NCBI GenBank assembly: GCA_001953115.1
Contig: LSSL01003220.1
Span: forward strand, 1-35,605
Origin: Smittium mucronatum
Taxonomy: Eukaryota; Kickxellomycota; Harpellomycetes; Harpellales; Legeriomycetaceae
Reading direction: 5' to 3'
Length of the DNA stretch: 35,605 nt
A program made the translations under genes and the position numbers. Below are positions 12,470 to 23,765 of this stretch, in pieces; positions within the stretch are counted from its first letter, which is position 1, and each line of letters starts with the position of its first letter. Below the pieces are notes generated by a model. It searched no databases. It saw nothing but the letters and a program-made list of their open reading frames with translations, and was not told where the DNA came from.

Positions 12470-13006
12470 ATGTCTGAAGATATTTTTATTTTTATTGATA
12501 AATTAGGTTTTAAAATACAATAAAACATATAAAGAGGGATATATGCGGTGAAAGATAGACTACTTTTATTTTTGATGCAAAAAAAAGGAGAATTTTTTTT
12601 TAATTAGTCGCTATATCTATATGACGTATATTATATTACCAAATATGCTGCATTAGTTGAAAAACATATCTATTAATGGGGTTTAACAGAAAAATTTATT
12701 CTTTTTATTGAAGAAAGAATGCTTTTTTAATCAACAATGTAAGCTTAAATGAATAAAAAGCAGAAAATTACTTTAATATACGAATCAGAAAATATTTATA
12801 AAATTCTTTGGGCATACTCACTTCAGATAAAGCCAATAGATAAAGTTTATTCGGAGATGAATTCAGGGAGCATGTTTTATCAATATATGGAGGAAATTTA
12901 ACCATAGTTATCGAGTAATTTGAAGAAGGTGTATCGCAATATTTTAGAATTATGTGAACTTGGGTAGACGTAGGTCTCACATGAAGACGCTTTACTTGAT
13001 TAATGA
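12470..13006 (+). CDS. Candidate 178-aa protein of unknown function in a reassigned code
   Basis: This is the best cellular gene candidate. ATG 12470 begins MSEDIFIFIDKLGFK, and the frame runs 179 codons to TGA 13004. It contains 12 TAA/TAG codons but no internal TGA; tryptophan is TGG twice (in WGLTEKF and ILWAYSL). Other segments are YYITKYAALVEKHIY, VYSEMNSGSMFYQYMEE and VSHEDALLD. By my count about 22% of codons start with G, fewer have G at position three and least at position two, the usual coding order. Read as Gln, TAA/TAG gives 17 Gln and 14 Glu, an ordinary mix; read as Glu gives 26 Glu and 5 Gln. The protein looks soluble and helical, without signal peptide or repeats. I recognise no family. 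A standard-code minus frame at 12768-12980 is its antisense shadow. Confidence 0.55.
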
Positions 13007-14456
13007 TAGTTTATGTTTATTTTTATTTATTTCTATATAATCATTTAAATTCTATAAAAATGATTTTTATGATATTTATTAGTTGTAATATTATAAAAAT
13101 ATCAATATGTTAAAAGAGTTCGTTTTTCCATTCATGAAAATTAAATCAATTTTTGAGTTAAATTCTTTTGCGCCTTATCCATTATTTATTTGACGCAAAT
13201 TATTGTTCAAAAACTCACTCTTTTGGTTTAATTTGGTTTTTTGATGAAACAGATTTTTTTTTATAAAAAAATTTTAATCGAGAGGGTTTTCTCAAAATTT
13301 ATCATAATTTTATTCAAATTACGACATATAAAATTTCCAATAGTGTAACATTGTGACTTTAATAAATATCGTATTTCTCCAATTGCACAATATTTCTTAT
13401 CCAAAAATGAAAAAGAATTTTCACAATAACATAGTAATATTTTTGAAAAAATCTAAATTAAGTCCCGATTAGAAAAAAACCATGTAAAAATATACCTATA
13501 AATTAATAGGAAGGTTTTAAACTCATAATAGTCCAATTTTTTTATATTAAAAATTGAAAACTACTTTTATTCTAATATTCAAATATTTCATCTAATCTCT
13601 GATTTACATATGTTAAAATTTTTATCAGATGTATATTCCTTTTATTCAAAAAAAATCATAATACCAAATTTATGTAATTAAAGTTTATATTTGATGATAT
13701 ATATAATTTTTCCAATTTTTATAGAAACTTTAATTTTGTTTTTTGTTATTTTAAAACTTAAAACTATTTTTGTTATTACTGCATTTAAATAGCTAAAAAA
13801 ATTCAAAATGCAAAAGTAAATATATCGTAGGAAAATATTTTCCTGTTTTATTTTTAATTAAATAAAAATCTCAATAATATTCAATGTATTAATTATAAAA
13901 ATCATTTATAATAACTGTCAGTGTGATCTAAATTTTTATTTAGGTAATTTCAAAACCATCAAAATCAAAAGCACAGTTTAAAAAAATACCAATCAATTAT
14001 TTAAAAAATCTGACAAGTTTTTGAAATCTAATATTAGAGGGATACTCCTCTGTTTATTCAACCACTGATTCAGCTTATCTAAACAATATATAACATTTTC
14101 TAGACAAATTTGGAATTTAAAAAGATGAAAAATTAGAACATATATGTATCTTAAAATAGTAAAATATATATTGTTTATTCATGATAGAAAATTTTGGTTA
14201 CCAGTGTCAAAATTGTTGATTTTAATTCTATTGAATAAAAAATATTTGTTTATAACCGAGATTTTTCATCAAATTAATATTAAATTATTGAATTTTTCGA
14301 TTGCTTCCATGTTTTTTCTGAGTCAAATATGCTATTGAATTTTTTATAGAAATCAAATTAGCGTTAAAAAAGCACATGAAATTTTACTCTTAACTAATCT
14401 AAAATATTTTTTTGCATTTAAATAAACCAAAAATAATAATATATATAGCCAAATTT
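13007..14456. other. T-rich intergenic region with possible short membrane peptide
   Basis: Composition turns T-rich right after the stop at 13006, as in a 3' flank. A standard-code plus frame at 14144-14338 (64 aa, ending in TGA) is hydrophobic, with segments such as KLLILILLNKKY. It could be a small membrane peptide but has no supporting context. Confidence 0.35.
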
Positions 14457-14708
14457 ATGAAATATAGAAGAATATTTATCCTCTTAAATATTCTAAATTC
14501 CAAGAAAAGTTTATTGGTGAAAATAGGAATCAATAATGAGGAGGATGAGGCTTTGAATTAAATAAAATTATTACAAGCCTCTCCCATTCAATTTACAAGT
14601 CTAATGTAAAATAAAGAATTCTTACTTAGTGCTGAGGTACTTCAGTACAATAATTTTTTTAGTTCCCTACTAATACGATAAGAATATCAAAAATTTATAA
14701 TATTTTGA
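14457..14708 (+). CDS. Candidate 83-aa fragment, weakly like a vesicle-tethering subunit
   Basis: ATG 14457 to TGA 14706 reads as 83 residues with three TAA/TAG sense codons. The centre, INNEEDEALNQIKLLQASPI followed by LMQNKEFLLSAEVLQY, is strongly protein-like, with about a quarter of codons beginning with G. The pattern of a helix, a short proline-containing turn and a helix ending K-FL-A--L is reminiscent of coiled-coil N-terminal parts of exocyst or COG tethering subunits, but this is only a resemblance. A 26-nt GT...AG segment beginning at 14636 (GTACTTCAG...TTTTAG) could be an intron, in which case the last third is different and the gene continues downstream in another frame towards 15030. 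Confidence 0.35.
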
Positions 14709-15969
14709 TAATTACCTATTTAGATTTTACTTATTTGGATTAATTTATTTTTTTTTGCCTGGATTAGCATTTAAAAAAAATCTAGAAAATCATTCCATAT
14801 ATTATTTAGATATATTTGGATAAATATTCTTATTTTAGTTTTTTCTAGATAAAGTCACGCAATATAAAGAGAGTGCCAAAAGATTATATAAAAATACATA
14901 TAATAAATGGCGTTATATAATTATGATAATGAAGCTGATAAAATACCTCGAATGCTTTAAAGCGTCTTTTTTAAATCATATTCTTCAAAAAAATAATATA
15001 TTATATCTAGAATTATATTTAAAAATTGCGTGATTTAATAATGGAAACATTATTAAGTATATAATTAAAGTAAACCTATTAAAAAAACCGGATTTCACAC
15101 TATAAACAACTCCTAAAATATAAAATTATGAAAACTGAATAGCTTAATTTTTTTTCCACATCATATTCAGCTTGACTTTATTACCCAATAAGATTTTTGA
15201 AATTTAGAAAATTCTGTTTAAGGTAAAAATAATTAGGTATAAAATTTATGCTAAATAAAGGAATTGAAATATTATTATAGATAAAAATCGCCTAAATTTT
15301 AAGTTAAATTTAAAAAATGGCGAATAAATAAATACACGAATAAAGTTAAATAAATTTTCGTAATATAACAGAAAAATCCTAGTTTATTTTGGTATCACAT
15401 AAATTTTATAAAAAAATATTAAATTAACTAAAGATTAAAAGATGTTTATCTGTATAATTGAAAATTTAGCGGTAATTTTAACCATTATTTGTCAATTTTT
15501 TAACATGGCAGTCAATTTAACAAAGAAATTTCGAATTTATTTAATATATAATTTTAGTCTGAAATTTATAAAATTGTGTCCAAAAAAGGATTTCGCATTT
15601 TTTTCTAGAAATAACTTTACCGAATATAAATTTAATAAAAAAATGAAAGCGTCTGATGGATTGATTTTTTTTATTTCCTAATAGCCGATTTTTTAGATAT
15701 AATATATTTTCAAATTAATTTTTTCCAAAAATATTCAAGTATATAAGTATAATACAATTAAACAATTAAAAAATACGCGTTTACAGGACCAATTTTGAAA
15801 AAAGCAACACCTATTTCCAAAAAATTAAAATCATAATGTAATTTAGTGCAATTAATTTCGCAAAAAGTAAAAATATTTTGGATAAAATTTCAAAAAATTT
15901 CGAAAAAAGAAAAAATGAATAAAGAAAAAATAAATCAAATTTTGGAATTTAAAACTTAGCATAGTAAAA
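14709..15969. other. No supported gene
   Basis: Plus-strand frames near 14860-15030 (for example LDKVTQYKESAKRLY) could be further exons of the 14457 candidate if the 26-nt intron is real. A standard-code frame at 15442-15681 (79 aa) has the ordinary composition of random AT-rich DNA apart from its length, and I give it little weight. Confidence 0.3.
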
Positions 15970-16420
15970 TTGTTTAATCAGTCACCGAGAGAAAATTCTA
16001 ATAGCTCTATCGCTTCTGAAAAAAACTAATGCACATGGCTGATAAATTTAATGTCACTTCTAGAGTTAATAATGAAATCGAGTCATAAATTGTCTTGATA
16101 TTTCTGGTGACCCACTCTTCTTGTGCAAATTCTTCATTAGGTATCCATTATTTGGATTCCTGGAAATATAATTTTTTTTTCCTCAATAATAGATTTGATT
16201 ACACCCCATGTATTCTCTATTGAATTATAGGAGAATGTGGGCTTAGATAATATAGCTTCACCCTTTTATACGTGGAAATCACATCACGAATACCATTAGT
16301 ACAATTTTCTCTATTAGAAATAATAAAAAAAAGTCTAATATCTACATATATCATTCTATTAACCCAAAATTCATAATCAACTAAACCTTAGCTATTTCTT
16401 TTGGTTTTAAAATGCAAAAT
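15970..16420 (-). pseudogene. Second Tc1/mariner transposase relic, different lineage
   Basis: Minus-strand reading gives the C-terminal half of a DDE transposase: DVISTYKRVKLYYLSPHSP (16229 upward), then, one frame over, NSIENTWGVIKSIIEEKK (about 16180-16225), then NEEFAQEEWVTRNIKTIYDS in a third frame and a tail near 15990. The joined pattern, YLSP-SP-N-IENTWG-IKS, is the well known LPPYSPDLNPIENVWG signature around the catalytic Glu. Just before it, a degenerate segment near 16330 is where the second Asp motif should be (FFII-N). At least two frame changes break the gene. The sequence differs clearly from the transposase at 331-1000, so it is another lineage. No terminal inverted repeats were found around it by eye. 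Confidence 0.75.
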
Positions 16421-18958
16421 ACCAAGAACTACAATCTCAGCTACTAAATAAATTATGTTCCTTTGTTTTTTTTTTGGGGGGGCTTTAACAAAGCTCTCTG
16501 AAATTTTTTCAATCTCCCCCTAGACCTCCTCAAAAATATATTTAAATTACTTTTATCTATAAAGATGAAGAACTTTACTAGACTGGAATGATATAGAAAT
16601 TTTTTATCATAATTTTTACGCTTGATTTTATTTTCAAAAGAGTTAACTTGGGTTAGCAGCATATGTGCTCCTTTAATTATAATTTTTTTTAAAATTCAGA
16701 TGCTTGCTGATTGTCTGCTGTGAGAATAGAAAATAAAATTCAAGGTTTGAAAAAAAATTCAACCCTTTAATCGTTTAAAGTAGAAATTCTTGGTTTTTTG
16801 ATAAAAAACTTGGAATGTTTCTCAAGTATTTTATTGGCTCCTAAACTATTTCTGATCCATTTTTTTAGTTGATAGATGCATATATTTTCTGACTGTAGAA
16901 ATAGAATTTGATATTTTTTAAGCAATTAATGAACCTTATTACCCAAATCCAATTTCAGCTGATTTTACAACAGTATTAACAAAATTGAAATATTTTTCGT
17001 AACAGCCCCTTACTTTTTGATTGACAGAATCACTGATTTCAGATAAATCTATAATTTAATTTATTAATTAGATCAAAAAAGAATTTTTAATTCTTTAAAA
17101 CAAAGATAATTTTTTCTGGGCTTATTTGTATTTATTAGCAGTATATTAGAGGCTATAAACGTTTACAAAATAAAAAAAACTTTGATATTTCCTTTCAATA
17201 TGCAGAGTAATTTCCAAAAAAAACTCATTATTTTTAAATAAAAAATTTTAAAACAATTAATCAAAGCTCAATATTATTATCCTATATGTTTAATTTTTAA
17301 CAAAAATAAATCAGAATTGTGTCAAAACAATTAAATCGGTATTAAAATTCAAATTCTTAGCACAATCTTTCATAATTTTAAAAATAATATAAAACTTATC
17401 TTGAAAGAATATGAGAAGATATTTTAGGGAAATAAAAACAAATATGTCCGGAAATTATTACCAATATTTATTAAATACCAAAAATAATATATTAAAGATG
17501 TTATGATTAAACTAAATGATAAGCTTTTAGTGCATCAGTTTCACTTTCCGATTGTGCATACTTACTTATGATTCATTTTTACTTTTTTTTAATTTATTGG
17601 ACTTTTACCCAATAAATTATTACTTTTTGCGAGATAAATTTTTTTAAACACCAATAGTTTTTAATTTTTTTGTAATAAATTTTACTTTTTTAAAAATTAG
17701 TATTCCATTTTTCAAATTTGGTCCTGAAAAGATGTAAAATAACTTTTAAAATTTTTATCAAGATTATTAAAATCAGAATTAAAAAACATTTAAGTCATTT
17801 TTTTAGGCAACTTTAACCAAAAAAAGCTTGAAAATGTGTTTATTCAGGTTTAAATACAAAATATTTTGATTTTTTGCCATTTTGAAAGAGAGATTATTAT
17901 AAAAATTTATAATTTTAAAATTACATTGCGATTTTCCGTTTCAATAAGAAAACAAGTTGACCAGTAAAAAATAAATATGCGGGGGTTCTAATATGGCAGG
18001 ATTTGTTGTTTATAAAAAATTACACAAGCAAAAGTTGTGATTGGAATGAAAAAACATACATCAATATAGAAATTTTGAATCAAAAAATGTCTTACATAAA
18101 TAAAGCTGAATAAAAAGAAAAATAATAAACTAGATGACTTGAAAAATATGTTTAAATATTAAAATAACAATAAATTTTCAGAATAACCTTATTTATAATC
18201 ATATACTCCTTATATTTACGATTTGAGAGTTTTAGTTACTTCAAAAAATCTATTAGATTTCTTTCTATATCTAAAAATCTGAATTTAGTCTCAAATTTTA
18301 ACTTAGCTGAAGCTAATTATTCTGTAATAACTACAGGTTTATGAGACAATAAACGATTATTTTACTAAAAATTGATTTCCATAGTTATCCGGGACTCTCA
18401 AGAGTCCTAAACCTGGATATTTAATAATCTTGAAATCGAGGTAAAGAAAATTGGTTTGGATTGGAACTTGTAAAAAAGATATCAGATTCGGCAAAACAGA
18501 TTAAAAATGCTATATCCCAGTTTCATCTTGAAGAAAAAAAATCAAACTTTTGGTTCTATATTTCCAAAAATACGTTAAAGCTATGCAAGAGCATGAATTT
18601 TGTGTTTAAAAACAAAAATATACACTGATTTAGAAAAAAATTACAATTTTAACCAGGTGTAGATCTTTTCAAAAATTCAAAATAACTTTTTTCAGAAAGA
18701 TAAAATAATTTTTAGTGAGTTTTTAATCTTAATAAAAGAATTTAATATAATTTCTTTGAAAATAATGATAACTGATATGAATATAGATTATTTTAAACAT
18801 CCACCAATAAATACTAGAAAAGTTCAATAGGGCCGTAAAGTATAAATATATTAACTAGATTATAATAAATATAATTGATTTTTTAAGTTTCTGTGTGGAT
18901 ATTTTAAAATTATATTTAGATTTTTGCAAAAATAAACCCAAAAGGATCAAAAAAATGA
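16421..18958. other. No supported gene; poly-T/poly-G junction and a hairpin
   Basis: 16466-16482 is a ten-base T run followed by seven G. A standard-code minus frame at 16453-16662 reads into it and may be part of the older transposon. A plus frame at 18430-18630 contains ELVKKISDSAKQIKNAISQF, which is protein-like, but I could not place it in a gene. The hairpin at 18392-18407 is listed separately. Confidence 0.3.
18392..18407. repeat. Perfect 7-bp hairpin GGACTCT-CA-AGAGTCC
   Basis: The two arms are exact complements with a two-base loop and are far richer in G+C than the surroundings. It sits about 20 bases upstream of a coding-like plus-strand frame. Function unknown. Confidence 0.6.
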
Positions 18959-19495
18959 AATATCAATATAAAAAAAAATAAAAACCAGATTTACATACAT
19001 ATTTAAAAAAACTATTATATAAATTCTTTTATTAAAAAAAAAAAAGATGATCTATACGAAAGAGAAATAATTCAAAAATCCCAGCTTTATTACACTGAAT
19101 TATTTAAATAAAAATTTAAGGGAAATTGCCTCTTGTTTTTAAAGGAAAAGTTACAAATTTGTGAGGATATAAATTGCACCTTTAAAGAGTTCATGAAGAA
19201 AAAAAAAAGCGTTCACATATATTTTTACTTGTAAAAGAATAATTTTACTGATATTATAGAATTAAAATTGCTACACGGTGCTAAAAAAGTTGGGAGGTTA
19301 AAAAAAATAAAATCAAAAACTAGTTTAAGCTTCTAATAAATTTTTAATTTAAAAATGAATTAGCAATACTAATTTTTAAAATTTTAAAATTGTTTCTTTT
19401 ACTAGCTATAAATTTATCTATATGATTATTTTTTACGTTTTTTTTTGTGTGGTGCACAACTATAAACTTTTGTTTATAGTAAGATTTCATCGTGA
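18959..19495 (+). CDS. Candidate protein, weakly cullin-N-terminus-like
   Basis: The plus frame between TGA 18956 and TGA 19493 is open for 179 codons with TAA/TAG as sense. The convincing part is 19048-19320: DDLYEREIIQKSQLYYTELF, GNCLLFLKEKLQICEDINCT, FKEFMKKKK, and TDIIELKLLHGAKKVG. The order YE--I---S--YY, then C--FL---L resembles the first cullin repeat, where helices of an E3 ligase scaffold follow one another, but conserved positions are too few for a firm call. No ATG precedes the good part in frame, so an upstream exon or a different start is needed. The last 50 codons are T-rich and probably not coding. It may equally be an unrelated helical protein. Confidence 0.33.
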
Positions 19496-21087
19496 AAATA
19501 ATTATGTTCTATTAGGCCAAAATTATCACTTCAATGAATAAAATTTAATATTTCGATTTTTAAAATTTGATAACCTCATATTAATAAAAAAGAATACCAA
19601 ATCTTCTATTAATATCTTTTCTCGCAATATTTATGTTTTTCTAAGTTAAATAGAACTCATATATTTTAATTGCTAAATGGAAGGTAAAAACTTACGTGAT
19701 GGAACTTTTCATTAAGATATAATTGGGAAAAAATGATATTAATTTTTAATAGATGGAAAAGAAGTGGGGGATAATATAAATAATTTGATTTTTATATCCT
19801 TTGGTATTAAATCTGATATTCCTGCCATTTGAATTTTTGAAGTCTGATTTATAGTAAAGCAAAAATTTTAAAATTTTAAAAATTAAAATATGTCCAACAC
19901 TATGTGATTACAGAATCTTCTCATAGTTAATTTTTTGATAGAAAATTTTTTTTTCTTTCATACCCCGTAGATTTCTTAAATTTTTTTTGTTCAAACTACC
20001 TTTTTTTTTATAAATTCCATTCTAGTCTCAAATGAAAGCGCAGAAATATATATAAAAGATCTCAATATAGAAATCTGAACCTTATTTGCAAAATACTTTC
20101 AATAATAGTAAGAATTATAAAAAAAAAGGATAAATCATAAGAAATGGAGGAAATTATTGAATATATTGTGTTTAAAGTGTGTTAATACTTTATAAAAAAA
20201 CGACAGATTCTCATAAAAAAATAATTATTTGTCATTTAATTTCCAAATTGTTCCAATTAATTCCGTATCGGCAACCATTTTATCAAATTGACATATAATG
20301 ATCAATTTATTTGATTTAAATTCAAATTGGCTGATTTTTTCACCTAAAATTAATAAAAAGGAAATAGTTATCCATAAAAATACATTATCGATGTTTAAAA
20401 GAGCGTAATTTTTGCCAATAATTTTAATAAAAATATCCTAAATTACTATTTTGAGGCTTGATTTTCCAAAATAACAACAATATTAATTGCAACTTATTAA
20501 TAATAGCTATTTATTTAAAAATAAAAAAAAAATAAACAATTAAAATTTTTTTATATAAAATCATTTGAGAAAAAAATCAATGAATATTTCAGCAAAAGTT
20601 AAAGAGAATGTGAAAGTGCAAAAAAAAATTAAATAAGTAATATTGATTTGATTTTCTACTGAAGAATAGTTATTATAAAATAAGGCACCAACTGAAAATA
20701 TGTGGGAAGGAGTCTTTCGAAAATCAAGTGGGAACAGTTATATTATAAATATTTTATGCAAACAAGAAAATATGTAAACCAGGCAGTAGAAGTACCTAAA
20801 GAATTATAAAAAGACTTTATATTACTGCAAAAATTTAAAAAAAGGTTTAAAGTAATCTAAGAATAGATAAAAGCTACAATGGAAATTTTTTTTTTTATTT
20901 ATCCGAAAATACGCAATGAAAATTGTACTTCTGATATTTCAATTATCAATAGTAAAATATTTTCTTACAGAGAGGACGGTTTTAATCCGTATAGAATTTG
21001 AAAAATTAAGTTAAATTCAAAAAATATTAGCGTTGATACGAGAAAATTTTATTTTGTTAGTGCAAACCATAATTTAAAAAAAATGAA
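19496..21087. other. No supported gene
   Basis: A small hairpin TATAAAC-TTTT-GTTTATA lies at 19461-19478, just inside the previous frame. Around 20690-20870 two plus-strand frames both look mildly coding (for example ENMWEGVFRKSSGNSY and RHQLKICGKESFENQVG), and I could not decide between them. Confidence 0.3.
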
Positions 21088-21249
21088 ATGAAAATAATAA
21101 CTACTCATACTTTTGAAGAAATACTCAATTAGATGCATAGTACCAGCTATGCAAATAAGTTTTAGATTCAAGATATTAATTCGATTAAAATGAAATAGTA
21201 TTTATATTTAACATAAAAAAATGATCAATTACCTGTCTATGGCTTATGA
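21088..21249 (+). CDS. Candidate 53-aa peptide or exon
   Basis: ATG 21088 begins MKIITTHTFEEILNQ and the frame ends with QKNDQLPVYGL before TGA 21247; three TAG and one TAA codons are read as Gln. The composition is balanced rather than Lys/Asn/Phe-only. It contains a stem-loop (21134-21153) with arms TGCATAG and CTATGCA. It may be a full small protein or one exon of a larger gene. A minus-strand standard-code frame at 21185-21406 overlaps its end and is not supported. No family recognised. Confidence 0.3.
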
Positions 21250-22230
21250 TTTGTGCATATATAATACTTTTATATAAGTTAAAGGTGGGGGGAGAGGGGT
21301 TGAGATGATAATTAAAAGTAGCTATGCTGTTATTTTCTCCGAATGACCAGTGTAAAACAGAAATTTTTTTCTGTATAAACAGCTGCTGTAAACATCGAAA
21401 ATGCAATTTGTTATTGCTGTGTTTTTGAAAATTTGAATACAGAAGAGATTAAACTAGGTTTAAGTTTTTAAATTATTAAAATGATCGCTTATCGGTATAT
21501 CAGATCGCAAAATTTATATTTGAGTTTTCAAATGACATAAAAAACGAAAAAACGGTTTCATTCTCCGAAAAATATGTAAAGTTTAGATAATTTTATTTAA
21601 AATGATATAACTCAAATAAGGAAAATACAAAAAAAAATGAAATTCCGAATTTTCATTAAACTAACAAGCTAAATGAAGAAAACTCGATTTATTTTCAGAA
21701 TTTTTAGATTAATTAGAAATAAGTTATTTTGGAAATAACAGAAATCGGTAAGAAGGATATTTGGCGTTCGGTACTTCAAAAAAATATAAAAAATAGAGAG
21801 AATCTTTAGAACTATAAAAGAAAATTTCACTATGTATTATATTTTGGATGCGTTAAAAATTGTTAATTTATCAATAGAAAATACTGAAAACACCATAGAA
21901 TTTTATACTTGTTTTTATTTAAGTTATTTACAATCAGATTTCGAATTTATAATTTAAAAAACCATATTTTGGGATTGTGAATCTACTGAAGATATAAGCG
22001 TTTTTTTTGGTTTATAATAAATATTAGATAAATCAGAACTGCATCAAATATAAGGATTTTTTTTGGGTTATATTAACTTCTAAATTTTTTAAAAATTGGT
22101 ATTTTTTTTTTAGAAAAATATACTTTCATATCATTGAAGATTATACTTTCTAGCCGGAAGGATTTATATTATCATTTAATATTTTTTAAAAATAATATTT
22201 TATCACATTTGTTAGTTTATATATGAAAAA
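21250..22230. other. No supported gene
   Basis: A purine block GGTGGGGGGAGAGGGG lies near 21284-21299. The rest is simple AT-rich DNA. The frame of the next candidate is free of TGA from 22138. Confidence 0.4.
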
Positions 22231-22759
22231 ATGACTCATATTTAGTCGATAAAACACTTTTCAGACTAAGAAAAACCCCTGAGAGATCCAGAAAAATCAA
22301 AAAAAATCAACCATTAACCTGAAGCAAGTACAAATACCTATAATATTAACAATAATTTATCATTTAACATCGTATAAATAAAACCTAAAAAAAAATTCAA
22401 TCAGCAAACTCTTTTTATTTATAATTATAATGAAAATCCAATTTAATTTTATGTTAAAAAATTCTTAAAATATTTAAAAGAGGGAATTAGATAGAGGTAA
22501 AAGGAAACTTACTTTTAGTAGTTTTTTATATATTATATTTGATGTCGTATTTCCAAGTCAATAAAATAAAGCTCAAATGATTTTTTTCAAATTTTTCCAA
22601 AAATAATTCATCTTCGCATATAAGTGTTGTAGTTTTTGCTAATCCTATAGGGCTATTATTAATAGGGTTGGTTTTTTATCTGGGGTTTCGATAACAGAAC
22701 GCTCTCATGAGTATAATTACTGGGAGTAAGATTCTTTTGTGGATTTTATTTGTGTATGA
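22231..22759 (+). CDS. Candidate two-exon protein, 168 aa, with 22-nt intron
   Basis: ATG 22231 starts MTHIQSIKHFSDQEKPLRDP and the frame is Asn/Gln-rich, a style common in ciliate proteins. A 22-nt intron (22497-22518) splits a serine codon; after it the frame reads FDVVFPSQQNKAQMIFFKFF, AYKCCSFCQSYRAIIN and RSHEYNYWEQDSFVDFICV, ending at TGA 22757. Joined exons give exactly 169 codons. About one fifth of exon-2 codons begin with G. The C-terminal half is Cys-containing and partly hydrophobic. A competing reading keeps the exon-1 phase without splicing, treats TGA as Trp and runs on to about 23080 (including ENLTQQMETDADSKYR); I find the spliced version better but cannot exclude it. No family recognised. 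Confidence 0.4.
22497..22518 (+). other. Candidate 22-nt spliceosomal intron
   Basis: The sequence runs from GTAAAAGG to CTTTTAG: GTA start, pyrimidine-rich TTTTAG end, 22 nt long. This is the form known from the tiny introns of Paramecium. Removal restores a coding-like frame of 80 codons to a TGA. Confidence 0.45.
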
Positions 22760-23032
22760 TGTTAAATTAAATACCTGAGAATTTGAATTATTAATATAAA
22801 AATATATATATACTATGATTTTTTTTATGATTTTTTATTTTTTTGTTCCGTGCGTATAAAGTGTAATAATTAGAATATTTTTAATATAAACCGACTGCAT
22901 TCCTTTCTTATGAAAATTTAACGTAATAGATGGAGACAGATGCCGATTCAAAATATCGTTAGTTCTAAATTACTAAAAAAGGTATGTATATTTTTTTTAA
23001 AAAAATTGAATGTATTAATTTGTTGATTTTTT

Positions 23033-23446
23033 TCATTTTGCATGACCCCATTATTTTTTTGGAAGAGTTGTTAATTATGTAATAAAAAAAACTATAAAAC
23101 CAAATAAAATCTTCCAAACGCGCTTTTCAGGTCTTAATCCCAAGTCCTTGGAAACAAAGATCAAAGATAATCTTTTTTTTTACGCAATCCTTCTTTCTAT
23201 TAATTTATTTTTTTCTTAATACTAGCTCTTCTTTTAATCATCTTTATATTAAAACTTAAAAATAATTTCCTTTTATTTGATTGAGGATAATTAGAACATA
23301 AATCTATTTTATTCCAAATGGCAATCTAACCGGAATTCATTTATTATTCTTTAGAAAAAAAATTTAATCCCTTCCTGTTCTTACACTTCTATTTATGCAA
23401 AAATATTCAATCTCTACTCAAAAAATATATTTGAAACAAGGGTCAT
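23033..23446 (-). CDS. Candidate 137-aa minus-strand protein
   Basis: The minus frame is free of TGA from 23473 down to the TGA at 23033-23035; the first ATG is at 23446. It reads MTLVSNIFFEQRLNIFAQIE, IKFFFQRIINEFRLDCHLEQ, NKLIERRIAQKKRLSLIFVS and KDLGLRPEKRVWKILFGFI, with more than a dozen TAA/TAG codons shown as Q. Roughly a fifth of codons begin with G on this strand. Tryptophan is TGG. It looks like a charged helical protein with a hydrophobic end; no signal peptide. It is convergent with the 22231 candidate and 273 bases from its stop. The protein could start upstream of the ATG, or be an exon. No family recognised. Confidence 0.45.
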
Positions 23447-23643
23447 GTATCCTGTGTTAGAATTTTTACTTGCTCAAAAATTATGACTTTTTTATAAATT
23501 TCTTGAAAAAATTACTTCCAGTGTAACAATAATATTAAATATGTTTAGGGAAATCAGCATATCTTAAGTTAATATAGCATTTTTTTAATAAATTTTAGCT
23601 AATTAAAAAATTAGAAAATGTTAATATTTAGTCATTAATACGA

Positions 23644-23666
23644 TTTTTCGTTTATTAAACGAAAAA
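23644..23666. repeat. Perfect 11-bp inverted repeat, TTTTTCGTTTA-T-TAAACGAAAAA
   Basis: The arms are exact complements around a single T. It stands about 200 bases upstream of the minus-strand candidate's ATG, so it could be an operator-like or structural element of that promoter, but this is inference. Confidence 0.6.
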
Positions 23667-23741
23667 ATTCGTTAATATAAATCAGTAAAATTAAGACACA
23701 ATTTGTTTGTTTTATTTTTTTTAGTTCTATTACTTCTAATG

Positions 23742-23765
23742 AAAAATAAAAATAAAAATAAAAAT
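23742..23765 (+). repeat. Hexamer microsatellite (AAAAAT)4
   Basis: Four exact copies of AAAAAT in tandem. Confidence 0.85.

Noticed and set aside
12768..12980. Standard-code minus-strand frame of 70 codons
   Set aside because: It is the antisense shadow of the 178-aa plus-strand candidate, which has the better codon bias.
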